A DNA stretch of 64,000 bases from contig NZ_BMVG01000028.1 in NCBI RefSeq assembly GCF_014650595.1, positions 29,488-93,487 on the forward strand, in the 5' to 3' direction. The stretch's first letter is position 1. Each line of letters starts with the position of its first letter. The DNA is from Streptomyces alanosinicus (GTDB lineage Bacteria > Actinomycetota > Actinomycetes > Streptomycetales > Streptomycetaceae). Shown here piece by piece: positions 17,031-25,976 of the stretch. The notes beneath the pieces were generated by a model. It was not told the origin of the DNA. It did no database searches and saw nothing but the letters and a program-made list of their open reading frames with translations. Both the position numbers and the translations under genes were made by a program.

Positions 17031-17699
17031 CTATCCGGGGTTGGTGAGCAGGCCTCGGCGGCGGGCCATCTCTAGGCCAGCGGCGCCGGGCTTGCGCTCG
17101 ACGTTCCCGGGCCTCGGCGGCGGGACCGATGCAGGAGCACCACCAGGAGCAGCTGGGAGCGGATGAGAGGGATGGGCGAAGAGTTCGGGCCGACGGCCCT
17201 TCAGCTCCTGGATCGCCTCGTCGAACGCGGTCTCGTCCGCGTCGTCGGCTACGCGTAGGAGGACTACAGCATCGTCGAGGTCACGACCGGTCGCTCCGGC
17301 CCTGGCGAGCAGGGCGCGGCACATCACCTCCCGCTCCCGCGCGATAGCCGCGTTCTCACGGCCGAGGGCGGCTTTCTCCCGTTCAGCGAGCGCCTGCTCG
17401 CGGCGCTCGGCCTCGGTCAACTGCTCCTGCTCCGCCTTGCGGACGGTGGTGATGAACTCTTCCAGAGCGGATGCGCTGGGGAAGCCCAGCTTTTCGACAA
17501 GGCCGCGGACTGCTGCCCGGCCGCCCTGGTCCTTCTCCCTGGCCATGAGGGTGCTCAGGTGCTTCTGGCTGATGCTGAGGGTCGCCTCGTCGCTGTTCGA
17601 GTCGTCGTCCGGCGAGGCGCCGAGTACGGGGTGGATGGGGCGACCATCGCGGCGGTAACCGAGCACAGCTGTCGGTGCGGGCAGGCTGCGAGTCCTCAA
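17031..17699 (-). CDS. Capsid scaffolding-like protein
   Basis: A 222-residue protein if started at TTG 17699, which has GGGAG nine bases upstream; a longer frame to 17807 is possible. It begins with LPAPTAVLGYRRDGRPIHPVLG, a form common at the N-terminus of actinobacteriophage scaffold proteins, followed by a long charged coiled coil (EEFITTVRKAEQEQLTEAERREQ and on) and a Pro-rich tail. Its place before decoration and capsid genes fits a scaffold. It is the first head gene left of the DISARM island; portal lies 12 kb away on the other side. Confidence 0.72.
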   Translation of the reverse strand: MRTRSLPAPTAVLGYRRDGRPIHPVLGASPDDDSNSDEATLSISQKHLSTLMAREKDQGGRAAVRGLVEKLGFPSASALEEFITTVRKAEQEQLTEAERREQALAEREKAALGRENAAIAREREVMCRALLARAGATGRDLDDAVVLLRVADDADETAFDEAIQELKGRRPELFAHPSHPLPAAPGGAPASVPPPRPGNVERKPGAAGLEMARRRGLLTNPG

Positions 17700-17968
17700 G
17701 AGTGCTGCTCCCAGATGGCCCCGCGCCGTGGTCGAGTCTACGCAGGCCAACATCACGGGCTGCGAACTCCGGCTGCCACAGTGCGCCGGTATATGTGCTG
17801 TATACACCTGGCATGATCGTCTACGTACAAATGAAGCAACGGTGTTGTAGCACTAGTCGATTTTTGGCACCGCAGAGCAGGACTCGTCGCGTGGTCCGGA
17901 ATGACATACTGTGACATTCTCCGCCGAACGCACGGCACGTCGATCACCTCGGAGTAGGCGATTGACTC

Positions 17969-18328
17969 ATGGGTGAGAGGCGAGGTCAACGGCCCGCAGG
18001 ATCCGGCCGATGTACGGCGGTTCGCCATCGCCGTGCAGAACCGGGTCTGCTCGCACAGGCAGAGAGAGTCGGCTGGGCGTTGAAGACGCTGCAGATCGTG
18101 CACCGTAAGGCGGGAGTCTGGTTGTCCTCCCAGATCAGCGGAAGCGACCCGCGCCCCAACGAGACGCTGATCGACGTGAACCTGGGGCTCCGCGTCTCGG
18201 ATCTGCTGGATAGCGTGACGGCGCATACCGGCGGGGCGGTCGATCCAGCCCGCGCACCGTCGCGACGCACGAGGTGGGGCACCTACTCCCACGAACATTT
18301 GAGTGAGATCGTCACTCAACTGGCTTAA
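17969..18328 (+). CDS. Small protein of unknown function upstream of drmA
   Basis: The second half of this frame has strong GC-third-position codon use: VGWALKTLQIVHRKAGVW, RPNETLIDVNLGLRVSDLLD, YSHEHLSEIVTQLA. The first 25 codons are less convincing, so the real start may be internal or the gene may be a 3' remnant. It is co-directional with drmA and ends 193 bp before it. It has no resemblance I can see to DrmD or DrmE. A DISARM-accessory role is possible but unproven. The remaining parts of 17700-18521 show no gene. Confidence 0.4.
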   Translation: MGERRGQRPAGSGRCTAVRHRRAEPGLLAQAERVGWALKTLQIVHRKAGVWLSSQISGSDPRPNETLIDVNLGLRVSDLLDSVTAHTGGAVDPARAPSRRTRWGTYSHEHLSEIVTQLA

Positions 18329-18521
18329 AAGTGGCACTGGTTGAACCTGTTCGGCCTACACCGGCCAATGCGTCGCGCTAGAGTATCGGCCATCTAATAG
18401 CCACGCAGTTGCGCACTTAGCTCTTCTTCGACTTAACCCACATGAGGGTCACGCGAGGGGGTCTCCCCCCGGACGGGCCAACCGGCTATACGCCCACCGT
18501 TCACAGCACAGGAGCTTCGCC

Positions 18522-21500
18522 ATGTCGGCATTCCCTCATGGCCGTGCGTCCGCGCCGGCCAATACGCCTGCCCAGCGATACGACGCCCTGCTCGCGAGCC
18601 TCTCGCGCCGCGTGGTCAGCCAGGCCGTAGGCACTTCAATCCCTAGCGGCACCCGCCTCTCCGACCAGCCTCAGAAGCGCCTGTGGCTCGGCATGCTCGC
18701 GAGCGAGCCGAAGATGATCCAGGAGACGAACGTCGGTTTTCGCGGCCTCCAGATCACCCCTCCCGCGCAAGGTTTCACCTTCCGCGTACAGAGGTTGCCA
18801 AGCGAACTGACCGTCGAAGTCAGCGCGTCCGCCTTCCTCGCGCTGCACCCAACGGTCGACGAACAGCGCGCGTCTATGGCAACAGAGGCGAGTACCCACG
18901 GTTTCGACGCCGCTGACGAGCTTGGCTCTGCGGCGGCGGATCACGCCCGCGGTGTCCCCGCCGCCGCTCCTGCGCCGCGAACACGAGTGTCCACCTTTGG
19001 GAACGGCCAGACTCCGGGATACCCGCTGGCTCAGGTGTGGACGAAGATCTCGATGACCCCGGTCAAGGTCACGATTCCCCTGGTCTCAGGCGAGGCGCGT
19101 TCGGTTCGGGTGGGGGAAAGCGAGATCGCTACGGCGATGCGCTCCGCGACGGCACGACAGCAGCGGGAGCTCTACCGGCAGCGTCTGGCCGGCCCACCCG
19201 TTGGTTCCCTGCCGCGCGATCACGACCTTATCGACGAACGAACGTGGGCCTCCTACGGAGCTCACAACTTGTTGGCTCCCGATCACCTCACTCCACCTGA
19301 GCATCGGGCCGCTGTCGAGGTCGAGGTGAGGCCCGTAGATGGCTGCTACGAGATCTTCGTCGCCGTCGTGAACACCACGCCCGCTCCGCGTGATCAGTTG
19401 GTCGACGGCAATCGGCCCTACGACGAGGCATACCTGGATACTCGCCTCTACGAGGTCATCCTCTCGGCGACCGTTGATGCGCCCGTCGTGCCGTACGAGC
19501 TGGAGCAGGTAGCCCAGTCGCATCGTTACGAGCGAACGGTCTCAGCCTTCGGACACGCCTCTCCGGTCACGTGCGAGACCCGCGGGGAACGTACAATTTT
19601 GCGCACGGAGTTCGCGGCTGAACAACCGACCTGGCGCGCGCATCCCAGGACGAAGTCCAAGGACGCCGACGGACGAGAGATCCTTATTGACACCACCTTC
19701 GACTCGCTCATCGCGGATCCGATTGGAACAGTCGCGAGGCTCGTGGATCTCCTCGACGTGTGGGTTGAGAGAAATTGGGGCGCGTCCGCTCTCGATGCCC
19801 TCCACAAGGCGCGCGGTTGGAACGACGAGGCGCGCGCTGAGGCCGAGGAGGACGCTCTGGCCGCCCGGGCGGAGGCCAGCTGGGTACGCGCTGGGCTCGA
19901 GACCCTACGCGCCAACCCCGATGTGTTGGCCGCCTTCGTGGCGGCGAACAAGGTGGTCAAAGCTGCCGCGGAGAACGAGTACACGGCCTGGCGACCTTTC
20001 CAGATCGCCTGGATCGTCGGCTGCCTCCCCGGCATGGTCGACCCCAGGAAGCACCGCGAGGTCAACATCGTCTGGTTCCAGACAGGTGGTGGCAAGTCAG
20101 AGGCCTACCTCGGCTTGATGCTGGTCACTCTGTTCTACGGCAGGTACACCGGCGTCACCCGCGGGACTCAGGTGTGGGCTCGCTTCCCCCTGCGCCTGCT
20201 GGCCCTCCAGCAGACAGAGCGATTCGCGAAGATGGTGCTGCACGCGGAGGTCCTGCGGCAGCGAGACCCACGCATTCGCCACACGGGGGCCTTCGGCATC
20301 GGTTACTTCGTTGGTGGCGGCAACACACCGAACAAGCTGTACAAACCCGGCAACAACAGCTATCACGGGCCTGACCCCACGTCACCTGAGACAGCGGAGG
20401 CCTGCCGGGTGCTGGACGACTGCCCGTTGTGCGGCTGCCCGCTAGCGGTGCGGTGGGACGATCCCAGCCACACCATGCGTCACATTTGCGAGAACGACGG
20501 TTGTCAGCTCTCGGGAGTGTTGCCGGTATGGGGCGTAGATGACGATATCTATCGCCGGGCACCCGCTGTCCTTGTGGGCACTGTAGACAAACTGGCACAA
20601 CTTGGCCAAAACCAGGCGTTCCAGATCCTGCTCGGGCGGCCTCACTCCGTCTGCCCTAAGCACGGATACTCCTCCAACCCCAACTGGTGTGCGGTGTATG
20701 GATGCCGTGAGAACCGGCTCCCCGTGCCGAAGGGATTCGGGCATGTACGCCTGGAGATCGCGGACGAGCTCCACTTGCTCGATGAGAGCCTTGGCGCTCT
20801 CGACGGCATGTACGAGTCACTACTCCAAAAGATCAGCGAGCACCTGAACAACGATCCGTTTCAGATCGTTGCGGCCACCGCGACGATCGAGGGATACAAG
20901 AACCAGGTGCGCCACCTCTACGACCGGGACGCGAGGCGCTTCCCCGTCAATGGTCCGGAGGCGGGGGAGACATTCTGGTCCACCACCGAGATTGGCGATC
21001 CACTGCGCCGCTACCTTGGCGTGCGCTCCCGGGCGAGCACGATGGTCACCGCCACCCGAGAGGTCGCCGTCGTCCACGACTACTGGGTACGTGACCTGTG
21101 CACCAATCCCAAGAGCGTCGTCGCGGAAGCCGGCCTGGACGCCAACGACCCCGACATCGTGGAGGAGGCTCGAAAGGCCGGCGAAGACCTTTACGAGGTG
21201 CTGGTCACCTACTGTCTGCGCAATGAGGACCTGACGAGCTTCACCCGGGACCCGGCGGTGAGTGACCTCCTAGTCAGCCGGGACAACCTCGCGATCATCA
21301 ACGGCGACGCCAGCCCATCGGCGATTCGAGGGGCGGTTACCCGGCTGCTTGAACGTCCTGACGACGAATCCGAACGTGTCAAGATCATCGCTGCCACGAA
21401 GGCGATCGGGCATGGATTCGACGTCTCACGACTCGGCGTCATGGCCGTCATGGGAACCCCGACTCAGGCCTCCGAGATCATCCAAGCGTCCGCGCGTGTG

Positions 21501-22013
21501 GGGCGACGACACCCGGGCCTGGTCGTGAACGTGATTAACCCCAGTCGCGACCGCGATGCCAGCGTCTTTCGCTACTACCCCGAGTGGATCAGGTACCTGG
21601 ACCGCCTAGTCCACAAGGTTCCCGTCAACCGCGAGTCGGTACCCGTACTCAAGCGAGTGTTGCCAGGCGGATTGATGGCGTGGCTGCTCCAGGTGCTCGA
21701 CCGTGCCTGGATCACGGGAGCGCCGAAGCGACGCTCGTTGGCGGACTCGACGGCCTTCCGTGACGCCGTGAACGCCGGCGCTATCGACAAGAAGCTGCTC
21801 GTCTCACTTCTGCGTCACGGTTTCGGCATCGACGACACCAGCATCTACCACCGCATGCACCGGCAGGCCATCGATTCCTGGGTGGACGAACATCTGACTA
21901 CGGTCCCGCTGCGGGCGGAAGCTGGTGACAGGCTGCCCACCTTGCTGAACCCGTCTGTGCCCCGGTCTCTCCGGGATATCGAGGAACCTCTGATCATCTA
22001 CGGCGAGTTGTAG
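18522..22013 (+). CDS. drmA: DISARM helicase DrmA
   Basis: A 1163-residue helicase from ATG 18522 with AGGAG eight bases upstream. The Walker A is WFQTGGGKSEAYLG (about residues 517-530), the Walker B-like box is ADELHLLDE (about 745-753), and the C-terminal helicase part has AATKAIGHGFDVSRLGVM and QASARVGRRHPG (about 985-996). A cysteine cluster CPLCGCPL..CENDGC sits between them. This layout, directly followed by a DUF1998 protein and a PLD protein, is the DISARM core. DrmA with DrmB is known to bind and translocate on DNA carrying a 5' end and so help block phage DNA. All motifs look intact. Confidence 0.9.
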   Translation: MSAFPHGRASAPANTPAQRYDALLASLSRRVVSQAVGTSIPSGTRLSDQPQKRLWLGMLASEPKMIQETNVGFRGLQITPPAQGFTFRVQRLPSELTVEVSASAFLALHPTVDEQRASMATEASTHGFDAADELGSAAADHARGVPAAAPAPRTRVSTFGNGQTPGYPLAQVWTKISMTPVKVTIPLVSGEARSVRVGESEIATAMRSATARQQRELYRQRLAGPPVGSLPRDHDLIDERTWASYGAHNLLAPDHLTPPEHRAAVEVEVRPVDGCYEIFVAVVNTTPAPRDQLVDGNRPYDEAYLDTRLYEVILSATVDAPVVPYELEQVAQSHRYERTVSAFGHASPVTCETRGERTILRTEFAAEQPTWRAHPRTKSKDADGREILIDTTFDSLIADPIGTVARLVDLLDVWVERNWGASALDALHKARGWNDEARAEAEEDALAARAEASWVRAGLETLRANPDVLAAFVAANKVVKAAAENEYTAWRPFQIAWIVGCLPGMVDPRKHREVNIVWFQTGGGKSEAYLGLMLVTLFYGRYTGVTRGTQVWARFPLRLLALQQTERFAKMVLHAEVLRQRDPRIRHTGAFGIGYFVGGGNTPNKLYKPGNNSYHGPDPTSPETAEACRVLDDCPLCGCPLAVRWDDPSHTMRHICENDGCQLSGVLPVWGVDDDIYRRAPAVLVGTVDKLAQLGQNQAFQILLGRPHSVCPKHGYSSNPNWCAVYGCRENRLPVPKGFGHVRLEIADELHLLDESLGALDGMYESLLQKISEHLNNDPFQIVAATATIEGYKNQVRHLYDRDARRFPVNGPEAGETFWSTTEIGDPLRRYLGVRSRASTMVTATREVAVVHDYWVRDLCTNPKSVVAEAGLDANDPDIVEEARKAGEDLYEVLVTYCLRNEDLTSFTRDPAVSDLLVSRDNLAIINGDASPSAIRGAVTRLLERPDDESERVKIIAATKAIGHGFDVSRLGVMAVMGTPTQASEIIQASARVGRRHPGLVVNVINPSRDRDASVFRYYPEWIRYLDRLVHKVPVNRESVPVLKRVLPGGLMAWLLQVLDRAWITGAPKRRSLADSTAFRDAVNAGAIDKKLLVSLLRHGFGIDDTSIYHRMHRQAIDSWVDEHLTTVPLRAEAGDRLPTLLNPSVPRSLRDIEEPLIIYGEL

Positions 22014-22077
22014 TCAGCCGCGCAAGTCAGCGTGCCGCACCAGCCGTTCTCAATCACGTCTCTCCAGAGAGTCCGTC

Positions 22078-23946
22078 ATGGCCTTCGAACAGCTCAGTCG
22101 CAGTAATATCCAAGCCCTCTGGCGCTACATGCCCGGCCAGCCATACAACTGGTCCTCCAAGGGATCGGTCATCGGCCAGCCACCCCGACAGGTGACCGCC
22201 CTCGATGTGCCCGAGGGCTGGGTCGCTCCGCAACTCACTCGCCTCCTCCTGCCGTTCGCCGCCGCGGCGAAGGGTGGCTCAAGGTCGGGAGCTGAACTGC
22301 ACGCGATCGATCGCGGACAGTTCAGGCTCGTGAAGGCGGAGGACCTGCGCGCCACGCGTTTCCCCAACACCTTTATCTGCCGTGCGTGTGGCCTCCTCAA
22401 GACCGTCCGAGCGAGTGACCCGGCGCCGGCCTGCTCGGTGTCCAGCCACGGGGGTATGGCCCAATTCTCCTGGGGTGAGGTGCATGAGTGTGGCCATCTG
22501 AAGGAGCTTTCGGTGCCGCGATGTGCCTCCGGTTGCCAGGGCGCGATGCGGCTCTGCAACACCCGCGACTTGAACACGTACCGCTGGTACTGGATGTGCG
22601 GTCGTTGCCAAAGGCGCTCCGACCAGCCGATCGTCAAGTGGTGCTCTACCTGTCGCGAGGGTCGCCCTCAGGTGATGCGTGTGCCACAGACGTCGGTCTA
22701 TTACCCCCAGCAGATCACCGTCATCAACCCGCCGACTCGGGGCACTTATGGGGCCCTGGCCCACAAGCGCGTGTACGCGGCAGCTGTGGCTCAGAGTCTT
22801 GGCCTCCTGCCCAAGGGTGCGGAAGGACTACGACGGGGAGGAGGCTCCACCGCCACGGGAGGCGCCGTAGAACAGGCACGCGAGATGGCCGCGACCCTCG
22901 GCCTGAAGGCGGGCGATGATCTCTATAACCAACTCATCGCTGAGGCCAAGAAGAAGGAGGGAGACGCGCCCGCGTGGGACGCACAGGTCGACTCCCTCGG
23001 ACGGGATCCAGACACGATTGAGGAGTTCGGTGAGGAGTGCCGTCAGCTTGGGTTGGCCTGGGACGCCAAGCCCCTGACGTCTCAGGAGCTGCTGGACGGC
23101 GACGAGGGAACTGAGCTTGAGCCCATCTACCGGCGGTACCGCAAGCTCTTCACCCATTACGGGTTCGCCGACGTGACCCTGCTGCGAGAGCTCCCGATCG
23201 CCTACATCGTCGCTGGCTACACCAGGATCAGCAGCAAGGCGGTCGCGACGACCCGTCGGGGAACGCAGACTACGCAGCAGTTCCGCTTCTTCCCCGCTGG
23301 CCGGGACAGCAAGTTCCCGATGTATGGCGTCCGTACGGAGACCGAGGGCTTGCTGTTCGAGCTGGACAAACTCGCCGTGGTGAAGTGGCTCGTCGACTCC
23401 GGTCTCGTCGCGGATCCGGGCGTGCGTACACAGGAAGACGCTCAACGTTGGATCTTCTCGGTGGCCGACCCAGTAGTCGATGTCTTCAACGCCCCCGAGA
23501 ACCCGATCAGCCGGGCGCTACTCGGCCTTGTCCACTCGATGGCGCATCGCACCATGAAGGCCATGGCCAGCAGGTGCGGCCTCAATGTCGATTCGCTGGC
23601 GGAGTACCTCTTCTCGGCGAATTGCGCCTACCTGATCTACGCGAACACTCGAAGCGAATTCACCCTTGGCGGGCTGGAGCATGTCTATCGCTTCGATCTC
23701 GAAGACGCGTTGCGTGAGTTGGACGCGGAGACCCGTTGCGTCTTCGACCCCCCGTGTCGACGGGACTTTGGTGGAGCGTGCGCCGCCTGCCTTCACATCT
23801 CCGAGGTCGCTTGCGCGAGGTTCAACACCGTATTGGACCGCAACCTGCTCTTCGGCACGCTCCCGCTGTCCGCTTCCCCCGCGAGCACACCAGCCAAGTC
23901 TGGACGAAAGGAAGAGCCGCAGTGGCGCGGGTACTGGAGCCACTGA
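22078..23946 (+). CDS. drmB: DISARM DUF1998 protein DrmB
   Basis: A 622-residue protein 64 bp after drmA. The N-terminal half holds several likely zinc sites (CRACGLLKT, CGRCQRRSDQPIVKWCSTC). The C-terminal part from about residue 480 is DUF1998: VHSMAHRTMKAMASRCGLN, NCAYLIYANTRSEFTLGG, and the cysteine motif CVFDPPCRRDFGGACAACL. DrmB is known to form a complex with DrmA. The gene overlaps drmC by 25 bp, so the three are one operon. Length and domain order fit the family. Confidence 0.9.
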   Translation: MAFEQLSRSNIQALWRYMPGQPYNWSSKGSVIGQPPRQVTALDVPEGWVAPQLTRLLLPFAAAAKGGSRSGAELHAIDRGQFRLVKAEDLRATRFPNTFICRACGLLKTVRASDPAPACSVSSHGGMAQFSWGEVHECGHLKELSVPRCASGCQGAMRLCNTRDLNTYRWYWMCGRCQRRSDQPIVKWCSTCREGRPQVMRVPQTSVYYPQQITVINPPTRGTYGALAHKRVYAAAVAQSLGLLPKGAEGLRRGGGSTATGGAVEQAREMAATLGLKAGDDLYNQLIAEAKKKEGDAPAWDAQVDSLGRDPDTIEEFGEECRQLGLAWDAKPLTSQELLDGDEGTELEPIYRRYRKLFTHYGFADVTLLRELPIAYIVAGYTRISSKAVATTRRGTQTTQQFRFFPAGRDSKFPMYGVRTETEGLLFELDKLAVVKWLVDSGLVADPGVRTQEDAQRWIFSVADPVVDVFNAPENPISRALLGLVHSMAHRTMKAMASRCGLNVDSLAEYLFSANCAYLIYANTRSEFTLGGLEHVYRFDLEDALRELDAETRCVFDPPCRRDFGGACAACLHISEVACARFNTVLDRNLLFGTLPLSASPASTPAKSGRKEEPQWRGYWSH

Positions 23947-24749
23947 GACCTCTCGTCTCCCTTCTCCAGCAAGCGGCGGACCCTGTCCGCGTCGCAGCGG
24001 CCGCGACCAGCCTCGCGGCCGCCGGCGCCACCGCAGCGAAAGTGATTGAGCAGGTCGCCCACGCGGTGACGGATCAACGCCTCGTGCCCCACGCCCTCGT
24101 CCACGCCGGTGTGCTCAGAGAAGACGGACACCTTACCGAGTCGGCACCATTGCTTCTCGCCCAAGCCCACGCCATGGTCGCGATGTCAGTCGAGGACAAC
24201 TGGGACCTGGTCTTGACCGTTCCGACCTTCTTGCGTGATTCACTGAGCACGATGTCCCGGGACAACGGCGGCCCGGGACTCCCTCTCGATACGGAGCCTA
24301 CGCTCCGCATGGTCGCTGAGAGCGCCCAGGATCGACTGGTGATGGCCGCGCCTTATCTGCACCCATCCTTCGTCGCCGCGCTGGCGCCCGCTCTGGCCGA
24401 TCTCTTGGCGAATGGAGGGCGCGCGGTCCTGATCACAAGGGCGTTGGGTGTTTCGGCACCAAAGCGTTCCGACGCCAATGTCGACTCTGTGTCCATTCTT
24501 CTTGAGGCCGCGGGCGCAAACGGTGGTCGCCTCAAAATCTGCTCGTGGGACGAAGCTGGCCTAGGTGTCCACTTCAAGGTCTTGCTCGCGGACGAACATC
24601 TGGCGTACGTCGGATCCGCCAACCTCACGCCTGGAGGCACTTCGTCACACGCCGAAGCAGGCGTGCTGCTGCGAGGAAGACGGGTTAGGTCGCTCTCGCG
24701 TTGGCTCCATGTGGTGGCTGATGAGCTCATACGAAGGTCACTCGCGTAA
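23922..24749 (+). CDS. drmC: DISARM phospholipase-D-type protein DrmC
   Basis: A 275-residue protein from GTG 23922 (GAAAGGAAG upstream); an earlier in-frame start would read inside drmB and is not supported. One HKD motif is seen: His217, Lys219 and Asp224 followed by GSAN at 231-234 (HFKVLLADEHLAYVGSANL). A single motif per chain suggests dimeric nuclease action, as in other PLD-type nucleases. DrmC is the third core DISARM protein; its exact contribution to defence differs between studied systems. Confidence 0.88.
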   Translation: MARVLEPLRPLVSLLQQAADPVRVAAAATSLAAAGATAAKVIEQVAHAVTDQRLVPHALVHAGVLREDGHLTESAPLLLAQAHAMVAMSVEDNWDLVLTVPTFLRDSLSTMSRDNGGPGLPLDTEPTLRMVAESAQDRLVMAAPYLHPSFVAALAPALADLLANGGRAVLITRALGVSAPKRSDANVDSVSILLEAAGANGGRLKICSWDEAGLGVHFKVLLADEHLAYVGSANLTPGGTSSHAEAGVLLRGRRVRSLSRWLHVVADELIRRSLA

Positions 24750-24800
24750 GCCTCTACAAGGCCCTTCCGCCGGTCGCCCCGCTCGGGCAGGACCAGACTA

Positions 24801-24823
24801 CCCAGGCATCGGTGGTGCCTGGG
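24801..24823. terminator. Hairpin after drmC
   Basis: CCCAGGCA pairs with TGCCTGGG around a 7-base loop, 52 bp after the drmC stop. It may end the drmABC transcript. Confidence 0.55.
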
Positions 24824-24995
24824 CGCGTCCCCATCCGCCCTGGGCACACACGCGCAGTCGTGACCTCAAAGACAACAGGAGCGGTGGAGCCGACTCCCGA
24901 CCCGAGAGGCCACTTATGATCCACGACTCAAGGTCAGGAAGGCTGGAGGCGAAGTGGTCGCCCGTGGCAGAGGGCCGCGTGGCACACTCAGCCGT

Positions 24996-25184
24996 ATGAT
25001 CCGCGAACCAACAGAGCTAACCGTCCAAGCGGACGGAACCGTTGAGTTGCCCATGGGGCTGTTGGCCGAGGCCGGCCTGAACCCGGGGTCCACGGTTCTC
25101 GCTTACAGCGACGGGGACGGCCGGATCGTGCTGCGCCGCTTTGAGGACTCGGTCGAGGACCTACTAGGTGGGCATGGTTTGTAG
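24996..25184 (+). CDS. Small AbrB/SpoVT-like DNA-binding protein
   Basis: A 62-residue protein from ATG 24996. The N-terminus ELTVQADGTVELPMGLLAEAGLNPGSTVLAY has the swapped-hairpin AbrB pattern (a beta strand, 'GtveLP', then a turn with 'l.pGs.v'), and RIVLRRFEDSVEDLLG is the usual tail. Such proteins are antitoxins or transition-state regulators. No toxin gene follows; the gene ends convergent with and overlapping vsr by 21 bp. It may regulate the drm or R-M genes on either side. Confidence 0.65.
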   Translation: MIREPTELTVQADGTVELPMGLLAEAGLNPGSTVLAYSDGDGRIVLRRFEDSVEDLLGGHGL

Positions 25185-25976
25185 GTCTGGGCGTTCAACC
25201 GTCGCGCGCTCAGGGCGGAGAACCGCGATGACCCGGTTGGCCGCGTCGACTGGGTCATCGTGTTCCCAAACCCGGATGACCGTCCAGCCAGCTTGGCGCA
25301 GGAGGCTGTCAGTCTCTGCGTCTCGCTTGCGGTTTCCCTCGATCTTCTCGCGCCAGAAATCGATGTTCTTCGTGGCGGGTCGGTGGTGCTCCGGGCAACC
25401 GTGCCAGAAGCAGCCATCGACGAAGACCGCGACACGCGCCTTGGGAAAGACGACGTCGGCCGTCCTGCGCAGTTGAGGCAGTGGCCTAATCCCCACGCGA
25501 TAGCGCAGGCCCGCCCGGTGCAGGAGCGAGCGCAGCCGGATCTCTGGTTTGGTGTCCCTGCTGCGGTTACCCCGCATCACAGACCGGACGGCCGGCGAAG
25601 TGGCCCATGACCGCTCGGGCGGCGGCTCCTCGGCGAGAAGCCCGGCGTCCCTCGCCATCTCCCATGCCTGAGCCAGGTTGGCACCACGTGTCTCGTGCGC
25701 GACCTCGCCCACATACTCAGCTGGTGAGCGGCCCTTGTCGGACCACCGGAGATAAGCCCGGATGCGCCGTGTCTTGGGGAGGACCTTCAGCTCGATGGAA
25801 GCGCGCGCGAAGCGGCCGTCGCCCAGGTCCACCATGCGTCGGTGCCGTCCACTAGCGGCACGGTCCTGCTCGGCCGCCAGCGCCTCACGGCTTCTTCCCT
25901 CTCGGCCCTTCCACGCGCGGGCGGGTGGCGGCTTGTCCTTCCATCGGCTTGGCTCGGTTGGTGCCATACCGGTCAC
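25164..25976 (-). CDS. vsr: Very short patch repair (Vsr) endonuclease with N-terminal extension
   Basis: A 270-residue protein. Residues from about 125 on are a Vsr endonuclease: SVMRGNRSRDTKPEIRLRSL, TADVVFPKARVAVFVDGCFWHGC (catalytic Asp region and zinc-binding Cys/His), and TVIRVWEHD. Vsr nicks T:G mismatches left by deamination of 5-methylcytosine, so it protects a genome with C5-methylation. The about 120-residue N-terminal part (IELKVLPKTRRIRAYLRWSDKGRSPAEYV) is an extra domain absent from short Vsr proteins. It starts 4 bp inside the end of the methyltransferase gene, confirming they work together. Confidence 0.88.
   Translation of the reverse strand: MTGMAPTEPSRWKDKPPPARAWKGREGRSREALAAEQDRAASGRHRRMVDLGDGRFARASIELKVLPKTRRIRAYLRWSDKGRSPAEYVGEVAHETRGANLAQAWEMARDAGLLAEEPPPERSWATSPAVRSVMRGNRSRDTKPEIRLRSLLHRAGLRYRVGIRPLPQLRRTADVVFPKARVAVFVDGCFWHGCPEHHRPATKNIDFWREKIEGNRKRDAETDSLLRQAGWTVIRVWEHDDPVDAANRVIAVLRPERATVERPDLQTMPT

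Noticed and set aside
17969..18328. Naming this frame drmE or drmD
   Set aside because: Far too short for either known protein and no shared motifs; kept as an unknown gene.
23736..23921. N-terminal extension of drmC
   Set aside because: It would lie wholly inside drmB in another frame and has no ribosome site; GTG 23922 is better.
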